Shown in pieces: positions 44,975 through 57,100 of a stretch of DNA of 64,000 nucleotides (position 1 is the stretch's first letter; the number at the start of each line of letters is the position of its first letter). Position numbers and translations under genes: made by a program. The notes under the pieces are model-generated. The model did no database searches. It was not told where the DNA came from and saw only the letters and a list, made by a program, of their open reading frames with translations. The stretch is from Phragmites australis (lineage: Eukaryota; Streptophyta; Magnoliopsida; Poales; Poaceae): contig NC_084923.1 in NCBI RefSeq assembly GCF_958298935.1, forward strand, positions 23,846,501-23,910,500, read 5' to 3'.

Positions 44975-45162
44975 TGTTAGGAAACCTGGAGTTTCATAAC
45001 CGAATGTGGGTCCGTCTCGATCTATTGAAAAATTTGATTATATCTCTTAATAGTTTTTGGCACTATATATACGGTGCAACACCGCTCATTATAAACACAA
45101 ATAAATAAAAAATAAATAGTTTTTCAATACATTTATATCTCTCTTTACAATTATTACAGAAA
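44975..45162 (+). repeat. Copia 3' LTR, directly upstream of CLPP6
   Basis: Starts TGTTAGGAAACC after a purine-rich tract (cctaagggggag). It contains a TATA box (tatatatac, about 45066-45074). It ends about 95 bp before the CLPP6 start codon and has the same orientation as that gene. Confidence 0.8.
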
Positions 45163-45254
45163 AATCGAGAGTCCAACCAACCTCATCTCCTCCCTCCTCT
45201 TCACTCGTCTCTCTCCTCGGCTCCTCACCTCGCTCCTACCTCCGCCCGCCGCCA

Positions 45255-48200
45255 ATGGCCACCATCACCCCACTCGCCGTCCGCGCCGCCCCCTCCGGCC
45301 TCCTCTCGCACCGGTGAGCACAGCCTCTTCCACCCCCAGCTCTCAGCTTCTCCACTTCCTCCGCCGCCCAATCTCACCCTCATATCCTTTCTGGTTCCTT
45401 GTGTAGGCGGAACGGAGCCAAAGCACACCCGGGTCTCGGTGGTGAGCTCTTGTACACTGTTTAGCATGATAGTTGTATAGTTTATTTCATTCTTCTTTTC
45501 AGTAAACGAATTCGGATAGAGGCGCCCAATGAAGACGGAGTGTTGCAGAGGCGAGGACTGCTTGGATCGTTTGATTTTATTCAGTAGAACGTCGTAGATT
45601 AGGGCATCTCGTGATTCTTGTAGTTACCGCGGTTTAGTGTGGGGCTGCGGCTAGTGTTGCTGATGACACCCTTGTGTTGTTCTAGGACGTTTAATTCTTT
45701 TCTTGACACAGCAAAATTTATGTATTTCTTATGTGTCTATCCTTGGATGGGGTCGCCATTTACAGGCCTCTCATAGAGTGTAGAGCAGATAATGGGATTG
45801 TAGGGGAATATATGTTGCATGAGTAGATTGCACACATTTTGCCACTGGCGTAAGCTTTAGTTGAACTGGTTGGTTTTATGAAACTTGATTTATTATCAGA
45901 GCCAAAAGCCTTGAGTATTAGACCTTGTTAATGCAATTTTAAGAAAATACCAGTTGTGGCCCATATAAAATGTAAGCCCAGGTTGTAGCGTAATGGTGCC
46001 TAGACATGAGGGGGAGTGTTGAATGTATGATTGCACACTTTTCCTCAACAACTTAAGATTTTTGGTGAATTTGTTGGTGCTTGAAACTTAACTGTATAGA
46101 GGGCCGGAGTGATGGGATTATTTGAACAGTAACATTTTGCAGTCATTTGTTCAGTCAGCAAAGGTTTAAAATCTAGAATCCACACATGAACAACGGTAGA
46201 AAGTATGTTAACACTTGCAATTGTGTGTCTTATACAACGTGTAGAAAAGGATGCCATTCAAAGCAGTGGTGCATATTAGTTCAGTTTGGCATGATCTTGA
46301 AGTTGGCTTAGGGTCTTTGTTGCAGTTCATGCTGCTAATTACAATAAAATAATATGAGCATAGTGTTGAATGAGACTTCCATATTGTATTTGCATGAATT
46401 ATGTTAGGCACCATTATGTATTTGAAATATTCCACATTGTTGCCTTAACATGCAAAGTTTAGCCTTTTAGCATGAAAATAAACACAGATAATACTAACAC
46501 TACATTGGACATGTTTTCGAATATTTTTCTTTTTAACTTCATATGCTTTTTCAGTAGTTTTTGTTGCAATGTGTTGAATTGCTATCTCACTCAAATTATA
46601 CACACAGGACTGGAATTAGCAACACATGGCATTTCTTCACGGCTGGGTGAGAGGATGCATTGCCATTCTTCTCTCAGGTAATATAGTTGTAACTACCATT
46701 GTGCATTGGGCTGCCTAACTTGTCTGATTTTTCTTTAGGCTGTGTATTTGAAGTCGGCTATTTTGTCCTGATGATATTATATATACTGAGATACCTCCAC
46801 AACATTTCGAATGATGTTTGGTAGGAAAAACACAATTGTAGCATCAGAGAATGATAATCCACCTTTAATGCCGGCTATCATGACTCCCGGTGGCCCTCTT
46901 GATTTGGCAACTGTACTATTGGGAAATCGTGTAATCTTCATTGGTCAATATATTAACTCCCAAGTGGCACAGCGTGTGATATCGCAGCTTGTTACACTTG
47001 CTGCTGTTGATGAAGAGGCTGATATTCTGGTTAGTATGCATTCTTTTGTTGTTCAAATTCCATTAGTGTTATACAGTAGCAGGCCCTCATTTTTTGTTCT
47101 GTATTATCTTCCACCACCTTTTGCATAACTACTTCCTGTTTTGTCAGATCTACCTGAACTGTCCTGGTGGAAGTCTTTATTCCATCTTAGCTATCTACGA
47201 TTGCATGTCATGGGTAAGTCATCTATGTTCTGTGTCTTTTGGGACTGTATTCTTAGAAGTAATACATTTGGAGCTTCAAGATTGAAATTTTTTGGCACCT
47301 GAATCTATTACAGATACATGAAAAAACATTATGCTTCTTCCATTTTACTCATCCTCCTTAGCTTGCATGTAAACTGTTTTAGTATTATTGGGAAAGCTTA
47401 ATGTAATGCAGATGCTAGTCTTATGTTGGTAGCAGTACATAATATGCTTGCTAGATTTTTTTGTCCTGGTGGCACATGGGGCTTTACGATTCTTTATATG
47501 TTCATTCTAGTACTATCATTGCATGTTGTGAAACAATAAGCTGTGCTATGTTTCAAAACAGGGAAAACAAACTGTATATTCCAAACAGGGCCTCCACTAA
47601 TCGCTATTAGCCATTCGGACACCGCACTCAAGTGTTACAACCTGCTCTCCCCTCCCTAATTACAAAACTTTATCTTGCCAGAAAAGTCTCCTATTTGGCT
47701 TGTGTGCCCCCATGATATTGCGGAGCACGCTTATACTGTCTTAGGACTTACGAGAAATAATTGTTTCTGCTTTATGTAATTATTCAGCAAGTGGTTCAAA
47801 CTTTAAATGCTGATATAAATTTCTGAAGCAACAGCTTCTTCTTCTTCTTTTATCATTCACATATATTTTATTTCCTTCACTTTTTAATTGTGTCCAATGA
47901 ATTCAAGTGACGTGTTTGTATTAGATTTGATCCTTTAGTTTCCTCTTTTGCCATTTTTTTTATTTACCATACAGCAAAGACTTGCACCTGCAATGACATG
48001 TACTCATTAGTATACCCTGAGAGCTGGCCTCATTCTGATGCCCTGTGCTGATGCATGAAACATCATTTCTGTTGTCACAAGCAGATAAAACCCAAAGTTG
48101 GGACAGTGGCCTTTGGTGTTGTTGCTAGTCAAGCAGCAATCATTCTTGCTGGTGGTGAGAAGGGAATGCGCTACGCAATGCCAAATACTAGAGTAATGAT

Positions 48201-48794
48201 TCATCAACCTCAAGGTGGATCAGAGGTAAAACTGTTGCCTTTTTTATTTGGTTCAAGTAGCCTGACAAATTTCTAGTTCGATAATTACCATCTTTTTGTT
48301 GGACCACCTCTAGTTTGCATATGCTTGTGTGCATGTGTGTTAAGTGTCAATTGAATTACGCGCAGGGTAATGTGGAAGAGGTGAGGCGACAAGTTGGGGA
48401 AACCATTTATGCTCGTGATGTAAGTGTTTTGCAATTGTGAATGAGTGATATGTTTTTGTCATTACATTTTTCTGTCAGATGGTCGATGATGATACGAAAC
48501 AAACTAACTAGGCTAAGTTTTGGTCTGAAGATCTAATTTAACTTCTTGGACATTCTGCTTGCAGAAAGTTGACAAAATGTTTGCTGCTTTCACCGGGCAA
48601 CCATTGGACATGGTGCAACAGTGGACAGAGAGGGATCGCTTCATGTCTTCTTCTGAGGTAACTCTTCTCTCGTGTATATATAGTAGAAGAAAGCAAAGCA
48701 GTGAATTTCTCTCGTCGAACCATTACTTATGTTGAACCTTTTGTAGGCCATGGATTTTGGACTAGTTGACGCCCTTCTGGAAACAAGATACTAG
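45255..48794 (+). CDS. CLPP6: Plastid ATP-dependent Clp protease proteolytic subunit ClpP6, nine exons, 256 aa
   Basis: ClpP6 is a nuclear-encoded serine-peptidase subunit of the plastid stroma Clp core. Exons: 45255-45313, 45407-45441, 46608-46677, 46825-47029, 47148-47213, 48085-48225, 48366-48419, 48565-48657 and 48747-48794. All introns are GT-AG and the frame closes at TAG 48792. The N-terminus ([20 protein letters not shown]) suits a transit peptide. The protease domain has [61 protein letters not shown] and [11 protein letters not shown]. The triad Ser160, His185 and Asp234 (in TERDRF) is present, so this is a ClpP, not a ClpR. The 'MTPGGPLDL' and '[15 protein letters not shown]' stretches match Arabidopsis ClpP6. 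A copia LTR ends about 95 bp upstream of the ATG. Confidence 0.93.
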
Positions 48795-49480
48795 CAAAGG
48801 AACACGTACCCACATTCTATTAGCTGGGACTAGCGCAAAGACTGAAGAATTGGAGCTGAATTTAGATGTTTGCCGCCCATCTTGTTCAGCGCCTCAGAAT
48901 GACAGGAAGTCCGGACTGGATAGCAAGAATGAACGCCTTCGAACACATGCTGAGCAATATTTTGGTCGATCACTGTGTTAATTACGACTTTTCCTCCTCT
49001 GCTTTTTGTAGTTGGTCGTGACACTCGCCAGCCTATTATGGTAGCTCATAGGATGGCGTGGTAATGTTAAAGCGATGAACAATGTTTAGGGTAGGCCTAG
49101 ATGGTCCTTGCTGTTGCTGATGGGAGAAAAATGTCAGTTTGATTTAGCAAACCAATAGGAACATCTGCAAAGTTGTAACAGGATGACAGTGCTGTGAATT
49201 TTGCAGTTGCAACGGAAGACATGTTTTGTTCATACTTGTTTGGATTGATAAACCATCTGATCCTAGGGTGGATCGAATCGCCCACCGTAGGATTATCCCG
49301 GGACTTTTGCGCGGTAACTATCTCTATTATTTTTCATATAAAATACATTCCTCAAGCAGAGTTAAAATCAGATGCTTCGTTCACTGGTTCCTCAAATCAA
49401 AGAGGGGGAGAACGAAAGTAAAGTTCAAAAAATCAAAGGGAAAAAAAATGGGTTGGATGCATTTTACAACTTACGATAAA
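48795..49480. other. CLPP6 3' untranslated region and flank
   Basis: The first few hundred bases are probably the CLPP6 3' UTR. No other gene or element recognised before the gypsy-3 LTR. Confidence 0.5.
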
Positions 49481-49964
49481 TAATAAATAGTTATCATATC
49501 CGGATATCCTAAGGATTTTTTAATTCTCAAGATATATTTTTTATCTTTGGGAATGAGATCTTAAAAAAAACTAATCGTAGGTACCTAGGATGTTCTGTAA
49601 CCGAGAAGATTTATCTCCAAAAATAAAAAGAAGTCCAGAGGATGTACGGCATCCCTATATATAGACGGAGCCAAGGGGCCTGCTAAGGACTAGCCAAGAG
49701 AGGACCATAAGTGATACAAGTTATTAGAACCCAACATAAGCCAAGGAAGAGGTCGTCAACTAGGTTTAGATCCATCTAGACTAACTAGACCCTCTTATAA
49801 CAGATTTAGATCAATACAAGATAAACAAGACGTGAGGTTATTATCCATAAGGAGGCCTGGACCTATCTAAAAACCTCTGTGTGTTCTCCTTGTGATTCAT
49901 CTACTTAAAGTATCCCCTAATTCTTCAACAAATTTGTTAGATGACGGTTCACAAATCGTTGACA
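49481..49964 (+). repeat. Gypsy-3 5' LTR
   Basis: Matches the gypsy-2 LTR (read in reverse) from 'ttatcatatccggatatcc' to 'ggttcacaaatcgttgaca', about 480 bp. The left edge is approximate because the terminal TG is not preserved. The primer-site region follows directly. Confidence 0.65.
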
Positions 49965-50099
49965 ATTGGCGCCATCCGTAAGGATCATGAGAAAAAGGCG
50001 TTGACGAATCTACACGCGAGATCCCATCGACATCGCCCAACGCTTCATCGAAAACCAATTTTTTGGATGAAGGGTTCTACGGCAACTTTACCTCTCTTC

Positions 50100-50729
50100 C
50101 CAACGAACTGATGATCGATCGGATGGATTTCAATGATAAACTCTTTAGTGATGATTCATGCAACGAGGTAAGTCAATTAATGGATCAATACGCCAAAGAT
50201 TATGTCATCGAGTTCGAACCACTCAGCTACTAAGACAACTGTGAATGTTTGATTCACAACAAGTTGAGATTAATCCTCACAGTTTCTGACAACATAGATT
50301 GTCAAGATACCAACCCAGAGCAATCTGATGAAGCGTCCATGATGGATATGGACACCTCCTCTAGCGGAGATTACCCCCAAGAGGTTTTCGCTATCGGAGA
50401 CGGGGGTGATGATTTGGGTCATCATGACAAAGACCCTGCAAACGGCCAAGGTAATTCGGTCCTGGCAGCAGGTAATAGTTAGCCATAGGTAGGCACACCA
50501 CCTTTAGTCCTTAATGGGGCCCCGATCTTATCGTCTCCCGAACATCAGCAGGGGACTAACCGCTTTAAGTCCACAACCGTAAGATGATCCTCCTTCTACA
50601 AGAGGCCGTCATGCGCCCTCCGACCATAGATCTCTACCCCAGCCAGTAAGGATTGGATGAACTCAATGATCGACTTAACATGAGATCATCATCCAAGCCG
50701 AGAACTCTCATCAGGCCCTAACCGAAAAT
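50100..50729 (+). pseudogene. Gypsy-3 gag N-terminal part (broken)
   Basis: An acidic reading from about 50111 (RMDFNDKLFSDDSCNEVSQL, DTSSSGDYPQEVF) with several stops. It corresponds to the gypsy-2 gag N-terminus at 27.8-27.2 kb. It is cut by the nested element. Confidence 0.6.
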
Positions 50730-50919
50730 AGTACTGTCGGTGTATCAGGAACCAGGGGTCCCTGAGTCCCGAGACCGGGCCGGCCATCCACCACGTGTCA
50801 CCATCCCGCGAGGTCCACCCTGCAGGATGAGAAGAAACTAAGTTCCGGGAAGAAAGTGCTCGGAAGGGTTCTCACTTACCCCCGAGTACTGTAGTCCCCC
50901 GATGATCCAAACAGCCAAG

Positions 50920-51206
50920 TGCTCGGGAGAGAGTGCTCGGGGCTGCACGTGGCAGCCCCCGAGGACTCGGTTCCCCGAAGGTCTCACCGAAGTGCTCGGG
51001 AGAGAGTGCTCGGGGCTGCACGTGGCAGCCCCCGAGGACTCGGTTCCCCGAAGGTCTCACCGAAGTGCTCGGGAGAGAGTGCTCGGGGCTGCACGTGGCA
51101 GTCCCCGATGACTCGGTGCCCCGAAGGTCTCACCGAAGTGCTCGGGAGAGAGTGCTCGGGGCTGCACGTGGCCGCCCCCGAGCGCCTGGTTCCCCGAAGG
51201 TTCGCA
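50920..51206 (+). repeat. 73-bp tandem repeat in the 5' LTR, 3 full copies plus a diverged partial copy
   Basis: Copies start at 50920, 50993, 51066 and 51139. Each has a near-palindrome GGGGCTGC-ACGTG-GCAGCCCC (with changes in copies 3 and 4) that contains the G-box core CACGTG (50946, 51019, 51092, 51165). The fourth copy diverges after about 45 bp. Confidence 0.95.
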
Positions 51207-51692
51207 CAAGATCGCCCGACGACCCAAAGGGTCCCACCGGCGGGGTGTCAGCCAGTCAAAGGTCCAATGCCGCATTTAATAGGCACGCACGGCCTGACAC
51301 CCTGACATCCTGACATTCTCAACTGCCCATGCCCTAGTGTCAGACCCTGCCAAGCTTTGGCAGGGGGGCATGGGTCCATTAAATATACGGGTCCCGTCCC
51401 GTTTTATCCGGGTGCCTCGGGATAACGTTGCCAGGATCGAAACGCTCCGCCTGCCACCCTACCCTGGCAGAAGAACAAGACAGGGTGGGCGCACCGGGCG
51501 CCTCTATGGCTGCCCGGTGGGCCCTCTTAATGGCGCCGAAGGACATCCACAGTGGCGGGTGGTCGGATGCACGCCGCATTTTTTCACCGCCCCTGTCACT
51601 TCGCCAAGATGGGATGATGGCGCCTTTCTCTGTGGCACCTTGGCACTCGCGCCCTCTCTTTCCCATTCAGGATAAGTCGAGGTCGGCGCGCC

Positions 51693-51700
51693 TATAAAAG
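51693..51700 (+). promoter_or_regulatory. TATA box of the 5' LTR
   Basis: TATAAAAG in a CG-rich setting, about 440 bp before the LTR end and about 490 bp after the G-box array. It lies inside the segment missing from the 3' LTR. Confidence 0.7.
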
Positions 51701-52139
51701 GAAAGGATGGAGAACACATGAAGACGAGTCCAAATCAGACGAGACAGCACAAACAGGAGACCTAGAAGAAGCGCGACGAACACGATAGAACAAGAACATC
51801 TCAAACAAGCTCGAACAGAGCTAGAACACGGGAGCCTCAAGCTCTCTGTAGGTGACACGCCCTTGTAACCAGAAACATCCTTGAAGAATTCCCTTCAAGG
51901 AAAAATATAGCGCTCACACAGGAGTAGGGTGTTACGCCCCCGTGCGGCCCGAACCTGTCTAAATCCCGGTGCATCTATCTCTTTTTTTGCACTAGATCGA
52001 TCATCCCCCACCACCAGCCGTTGCATTTATTTCTGTTTCCATTTATTTCCCGGACAAGCTCGTTCAGGATCATCCCCCCGGCCGAATCTTTAAAAAGGGG
52101 TCTCTCGGGATCCCTACGACAGGAGTTCATCCTCCGACA

Positions 52140-52160
52140 ACTAGCGCGCTAGGTAGGGGG
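52140..52160 (+). other. Primer binding site region of the Grande-like element
   Basis: Directly after CCGACA comes ACTAGCGCGCTAGGTAGGGG, one or two changes from the ACTGGCGCGCCAGGTAGGGG seen at Tat-lineage junctions. Confidence 0.7.
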
Positions 52161-52205
52161 GACTATCCCTGGATTTGTTTGTTTGTTTTTTTTCCACAGG
52201 AAAAG

Positions 52206-52530
52206 ATGGCTAGTGGGCACCGTCTCCAGCGTTCCGGCTCCACTTCCAGTGACGGAGTGCTGCCCGACGCCCGGGAGAGCCCGGTCGCTGCTGCGTTCCA
52301 GCAGCAGCCGCTATCCACGTGCGCGGTTTTTCCCGCTCAAGGGGATCAAGGCGCTGGGCCCAGCAGGGCCGCTGCCGCGCGAAGGAATGAATAAGCTGTC
52401 CCCTGTGTGGGAAGGTCCTTTCACCATGATCGCGGTCCTGCGGGCAGGTTCTTTCAGGTTGGCGACAGAGGAAGGACAGCCACTCCCGAACCCGTGGAAC
52501 ATCGAGCATCTCCGAAGATTCTACCCGTAG
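52206..52530 (+). pseudogene. Fused remnant: gag start joined to integrase C-terminus
   Basis: ATG 52206 opens MASGHRLQRSGSTSSDGVLP, resembling a gag N-terminus. In another frame, from about 52330, the sequence reads the integrase C-terminal end of Tat elements: LSPVWEGPFTMIAVLRAGSF RLATEEG, then PNPWNIEHLRRFYP and a stop. Some 4 kb or more of gag-pol that should lie between is gone, leaving no enzyme. Confidence 0.75.
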
Positions 52531-52639
52531 ATGGTTGTGCTCGCGGCTCAGGTCAACCAGGCCGGGGGCTTCCCCCTGCCCAAGCAGTCCGAGGGCTCCG
52601 CCCCTTGGGTAAGTCGCCGTCGCCCAACCTTGTAAACTT

Positions 52640-53900
52640 TGCACATTCAGTATTTCAATAGACAATCGCTATGTCGAAATATTTTTCTGGATTCCGTATG
52701 TTTAATCTGTCTGGTGAGGTGCTCGGTTGTGCGAGAAAAAGTTCGCTCTCTCATTTTTCCCGCTGATAAAAGAATCCCAATCGGTATGCATGCGAGCAGT
52801 CGCCGCTGACTTACGTCCGGCATGGTAGGCTGTGGTGTTCGGTGTCGTGGCAGGCTCCCGGGCACTACCGAGTTTCGGGGTGCTCTGGGTAATCCCATCG
52901 CTCGAGCTGCTCGAGTAGTCCGGAGCTCAAGCCCCCGGAGCGGGCTGTCGGTGCTCGGTCTGGTCTGTCATACCCGGGCGCCACCGAACCATAGGACCTC
53001 TGGGTTATGCCTCTGTCCGCTCTTGTCCACCGGTTTGGGTATTCAAGAGGTCCCGGGTCGAAAATGAGAGCAGTCTAAAACAAGTACCGCACTAACAGAG
53101 CGCACCAGACAAAGAAATTCTATATTCTATCTTAAGTCACAGGCTGGCAATCACGAGCAGTTCGACTGCGAGGGCTTCAATGCCCCGGTTTCTGGTCGGC
53201 CCCAAGGGTCCTCGGGCGGTCCTACCACTTAGGCATGAGTGGTCGAGATCACCCGACCCCGGGAGCCTCGTATGCCTCTGGGCGCTCGGGCGCTCCGCTG
53301 AAAGAACCAAGTCCCCGGGCAACCCGAGCTCGGAAGCACACCCCTCCTGGATCGGTTGGCCGGAAGGCCGACAGCTGTCCGATGAGTGGTTATATTCAGA
53401 CAAGTCCGCTTTCAGTAAATTTATGTTCCCGAGTCATTCTCGGGGGCTCTCGCGCTTTAATCTGTTCGGCGAGGTGATCTCCTCACGCGCAAAACCCTGC
53501 CGCGTGTCTACTTTTTCCTGGAACGACGGAGCAGTTTGTAGAAAGGAGTACCGCGCGTACGGTAATGTCTGACCGAAGCCCTTCATGGTGGTCGTGGTGT
53601 TCGGTCCGCTTTTAAGGACCCCGAGCACTACCGAGTCCTCGGGTGCCTTGGGTAATCCTATCGCTCGAGCTGCTCGAGTAGTCCGGAGCTCAGGCCTCGG
53701 GGGCGGGCTATCAGTGCTCGGTCCGGTCCGTTTTAAGCCCGGGCACCACCGGACCACGAGGACTCTTGGTCACATTCTCGCCCGCACGCGTCTCCCGTCT
53801 ACTAACTGAGTGGTCGCAGAGTGAAAAAGTGTTCACCGGGCACGGCGTGTTCCGTGCTGGATCGATCTATCTCCCGGGCAAGGAAGTTTGTGTCTTTGTT
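52640..53900. repeat. Long spacer with two diverged copies of a roughly 450-bp repeat
   Basis: Copies lie at about 52650-53090 and 53390-53860. Shared words include 'tttaatctgt', 'gttcggt', 'cactaccgagt', 'gggtaatcc.atcgctcgagctgctcgagtagtccggagctca' and 'gggc.ccaccg.acca'. The copies keep one orientation. Non-coding: this is the spacer between the pol end and the antisense gene. Confidence 0.7.
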
Positions 53901-54195
53901 TCTTAACTTAGACAATGCTGACTTGCGAGAGCTCGAGGGCTGACTGCGCCAACAACAGCGATCGGGACAACTTCATTCTCAGGGATGGGAAGGTCGGGAA
54001 CGGCCCGACTGAGTACTCCCTGGGACTTCAAGGCAAAACATCAGAAGAAACATCAAACACTCAGAGAAATTGGAGTTGTGAGCCCAAAGAAAAGCTACCA
54101 TTATATTCACAAGGCATATACAAAGCGTTTCTAAGGGATCACTCCTATATTTACATTCATCAAGACAACAAAAGAAAGAAACAGCTACAAAAGAT

Positions 54196-57100
54196 CTAGT
54201 CGGCGGCGGAGGCATCAGCTGAGTCCTCTGAGTCGTCCCCGGGGGCTGGCGGCGGCGGCGCCTCCCGCCTGAAACCGGCCGCCACCACGGCGGGGGTACT
54301 CCGGACAGCTTCCCGGGCGGCCTCTCCCTCAGCTTCGACCACTCCCTCCCGCGCCGGCTCCAGCGGGAAGTTCGGGTCCCTGCTTCGGTAGCAGGCCAGG
54401 ACGTGCTCGGCCACTGCTTGCGCCAAGCCACGTCCCTCCCGGGAGGCAAGTTCTTGGACCGCCCAAGGCAGGGCCTCAAGGCGTTCGCAGACCTGCTGGA
54501 GCCCCAGCACTTGTCGTGCAGGGCTGTCGCTCTTCTGGTCTTCAACGAGCCGCTCAAGACCGCCCTTCTCTACGACCCGCTGCATCCGCCGGAGTATATC
54601 TTCCAGCATATACTGCAGGTTGACCCGCGAGACAAAAGCTGTCTCGAGCTTCTCCTTGGCGGCCCGCAGCTGCGCCTCAAGTCCCCGGTCCCCGGCCTGC
54701 TTCGTCTTGGCCACCATCTCGGATAAGGCGCGTTCGAGGGCGGTCAGTTTCGCCTCGTGCTTCGCATTCTCCTCCGCCCTGGTAGCAGCGGTGGCTGCCG
54801 CCGCAGCAGCCTCGCCTTCTCGGCGACTCAGCTCGCCCTCCCGCCGGGCCAGCACATCCTCCTACTGGGCCACCGAATCCTCCCGAGCGCTGAGGTCCGC
54901 CGCCGACAGCTCATTATCCACCTCCCGAAGGGAGACGTCCCCTTCCCAGCGGTAGATGTCCTCTCTGATTTTTCGGAGGTCGTCTTCCCAATGCTGGAGG
55001 TCGGCGCGCGTCTTCTCGGCCGCGCCCTCCCGGCGGGTCAGCTCGGCTTGCCGCTCCTCCGCCGCCTGCTCCCGAGCTGCGACTGCCGCCTCCCTCTCCT
55101 GCGCCTGCTCCATCCTGGCAAGGGCCTCGGCAGCTTGCTGCCTCGACGCCTTAGCCAGGCGGGCGGCGTCTTCTCGTTCCCGCGCGGCTTCTGCCCACGC
55201 GGCCTTCAAAATTTCTTGTTCCCGCGCGACTTCCGCGCGGGTGTCTTCTAGGAGCTTCTGCTCCCGCGCGGCCGCCGCGCGGGCCTCCTCCTGGGCGCCC
55301 GCCAGCTGCGCCTTCTCCGATGCCAGGCGGGTGCGCTCGGCCTCGAGCTCCCCCTCCTTGGCGTTCACCGTCGTGCCCAGCCGCCCAACCACCGCCTGGA
55401 CGCCTTCGATGGCGGCCAAGAAGGGGTTGGCGGGCTGGTCGGGCACCGGTGGGGCCTAGGCCTCCCCGCAGATTGCCTCCGGGGGGGCCAAGCTCTCTGC
55501 AGGGCCCTGCACCACCATCGCTCCGGGCTCTGCCTGCCTGGGGTAGGCTCCACCGGCACCGAAGACTCGGACGACGGCCGTGTTCCTGCATCGGCCGCCA
55601 CGTCCGCCGGCCCCGGCAAAACTTCCACCTCCACCGTCGTCCGCCCCGGGCTCTCCGCGCCCGGGGTAGGTTCCGCCGGCGCCAAGGATTAGGACGGTTG
55701 CTCCGTCCTCCTCTCGGCCGCCGCCTCCGCCTCTCTCCCAGTGGCCGCCACGACAATTGGCGCCTCCGCCGTTCCTGTGCCCACCTCCGTCGACGCGGCC
55801 AGCGGGCTCGGCTCTGGACTTGGCGCCCGCACCTTTTCTGTCGCAGTAGCGCCAGCAGCCGGCCTACGGGAGATAGATGAAGAATGTCAAAGCTCAGTTC
55901 AGGCAAGAAACGCCCAGGAAAGAGCAAGAAAGGAGACCCACCGGTACTGCCACTTGGCCCCTGGGAGCCTGAAGTCCGGGTCCGGCGGCGCCGGCCCGGA
56001 TTCCTCCCGCCGCCTCTTCCGTTGGGGGCTCGGCGAGGCCACCGCGCGGGTCTCAGGCGCCGGCGCAGGCCCCATCCGCACCAGCCGCGGCTCCAGCACC
56101 GGGAATGCCGCCGCTGCCGTCGGCGACGGCGGAGAATCCGGCACTAGAATCAGGGCTCGGGGACGCTTTCCCCGGTCCCCCGGTGCCACCTCCACGACGG
56201 TTTCGGAGGCGCCCTCCTCTCTGGCACGGCGGCTGCTGGCTGCGGTGGCCCCGTCGCCAGCCCGCGCCGAGCTGACAGTGGCCTCCTCGCCAAGTAGCTC
56301 CTCTAACCCGGGGAGTTCGGAGGCCTCGGGACTCCGGCTTCTCGGCCGGTCCACAGGTCCCTGGGCGTCGAACTCCGGCAGCCGCGCCATGATTGCCACC
56401 CGGTCGAGGTTGGCGCAGAGTGCCATCTCCGGCCACAGGAGTTCCGCCCGGCCCATGTCCTCCGTTCTGGTAATCACCCTCGTCATTCCTCTCAACTCCC
56501 CCGGGCCCAGATCCCAGCTTGCACCGATCTGGGTCCGGGTGATGTCCTCCGGCCCGGTGTAGAAACAACTCGACCGGGCCCGCTCTCTTAGAGGTGCCAG
56601 CCGACGGCGCAGAAAATCCACCACCACCATGATGGAAGTCAGCCCGGACTCGCGCAGATCCTGGATGCGCTCCAGCACTGGCTTCAGCCTCGCGTCTTCT
56701 GGCGGCGGTGCCTCCCACGTCGACCTCCGAGGTTCCGCCGCCGTCTCTGGCAGTTCGAGGTGCTCGTGGGGGTCGACGTTGACGAAGAACCAGTTCCGTC
56801 GCCACTCCTCCCACTTGCTGCGCAGTACCTGGGGAATGTAATGATCCCCCAGGCCGTCCCGAAGCCGAAGGTTGCAGCACCCCGCGACGTCCGCCGTGAA
56901 GTGCCCCCTCTTCTTCCCCACCGGCCGAAGGACGAAGAAATGGCGAAGCAGCGTCGCCGACGGTGCCACCCCCACGAACATCTCGCAGAGGTGTGCGAAG
57001 ATCGCCAACACCACCACGGAGTTGGGGTTTAGATGCACCAATTGAATGCCGTAGGTCTCCAGCACTTGCAAGAAGAAGGTGGAGAACGGCGGCACCAACC

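Larger units (their letters stand above)
39576..45162 (+). mobile_element. Degenerate Ty1/copia retrotransposon
   Basis: LTRs of about 187 bp lie at 39576-39762 and 44975-45162. Both share 'ttaggaaacctggagtttca', 'ccgaatgtgggtccgtctcgatct', a TATA region (tatatatac) and 'ctcattgtaaacat'. The right LTR keeps the TG start, while the left reads TA. A primer-site-like stretch (cgttatcagcaag) is at about 39800. The internal order, gag, integrase, RT, RNase H, is the copia order. Stops and shifts are frequent. Bases 39840-40990 are a GC-rich non-coding leader. The end of the LTR is uncertain by about 10 bp. Confidence 0.8.
50735..52139 (+). repeat. Grande-like element, 5' LTR
   Basis: 1405 bp, TGTCGG to CCGACA. 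Contains a 73-bp tandem array (50920-51206), a TATA box TATAAAAG (51693-51700) and a CACGTG at 50792. It differs from the 3' LTR by about 25-30 single-base changes counted by eye, one extra 73-bp unit and a 62-bp segment (51677-51738). Confidence 0.95.

Noticed and set aside
50920..51206. Regularly spaced repeat considered as CRISPR-like
   Set aside because: Head-to-tail 73-bp repeats without spacers, inside a plant LTR.
50902..51313. Open frames across the 73-bp LTR repeats
   Set aside because: The repeat is not a multiple of three but stays open by composition; it lies in an LTR and repeats in all frames.
55320..56562. Long plus-strand open frames opposite the antisense gene
   Set aside because: Shadow frames of very GC-rich coding DNA; Arg/Pro/Ser-rich with no motif, while the minus strand carries the conserved domain.
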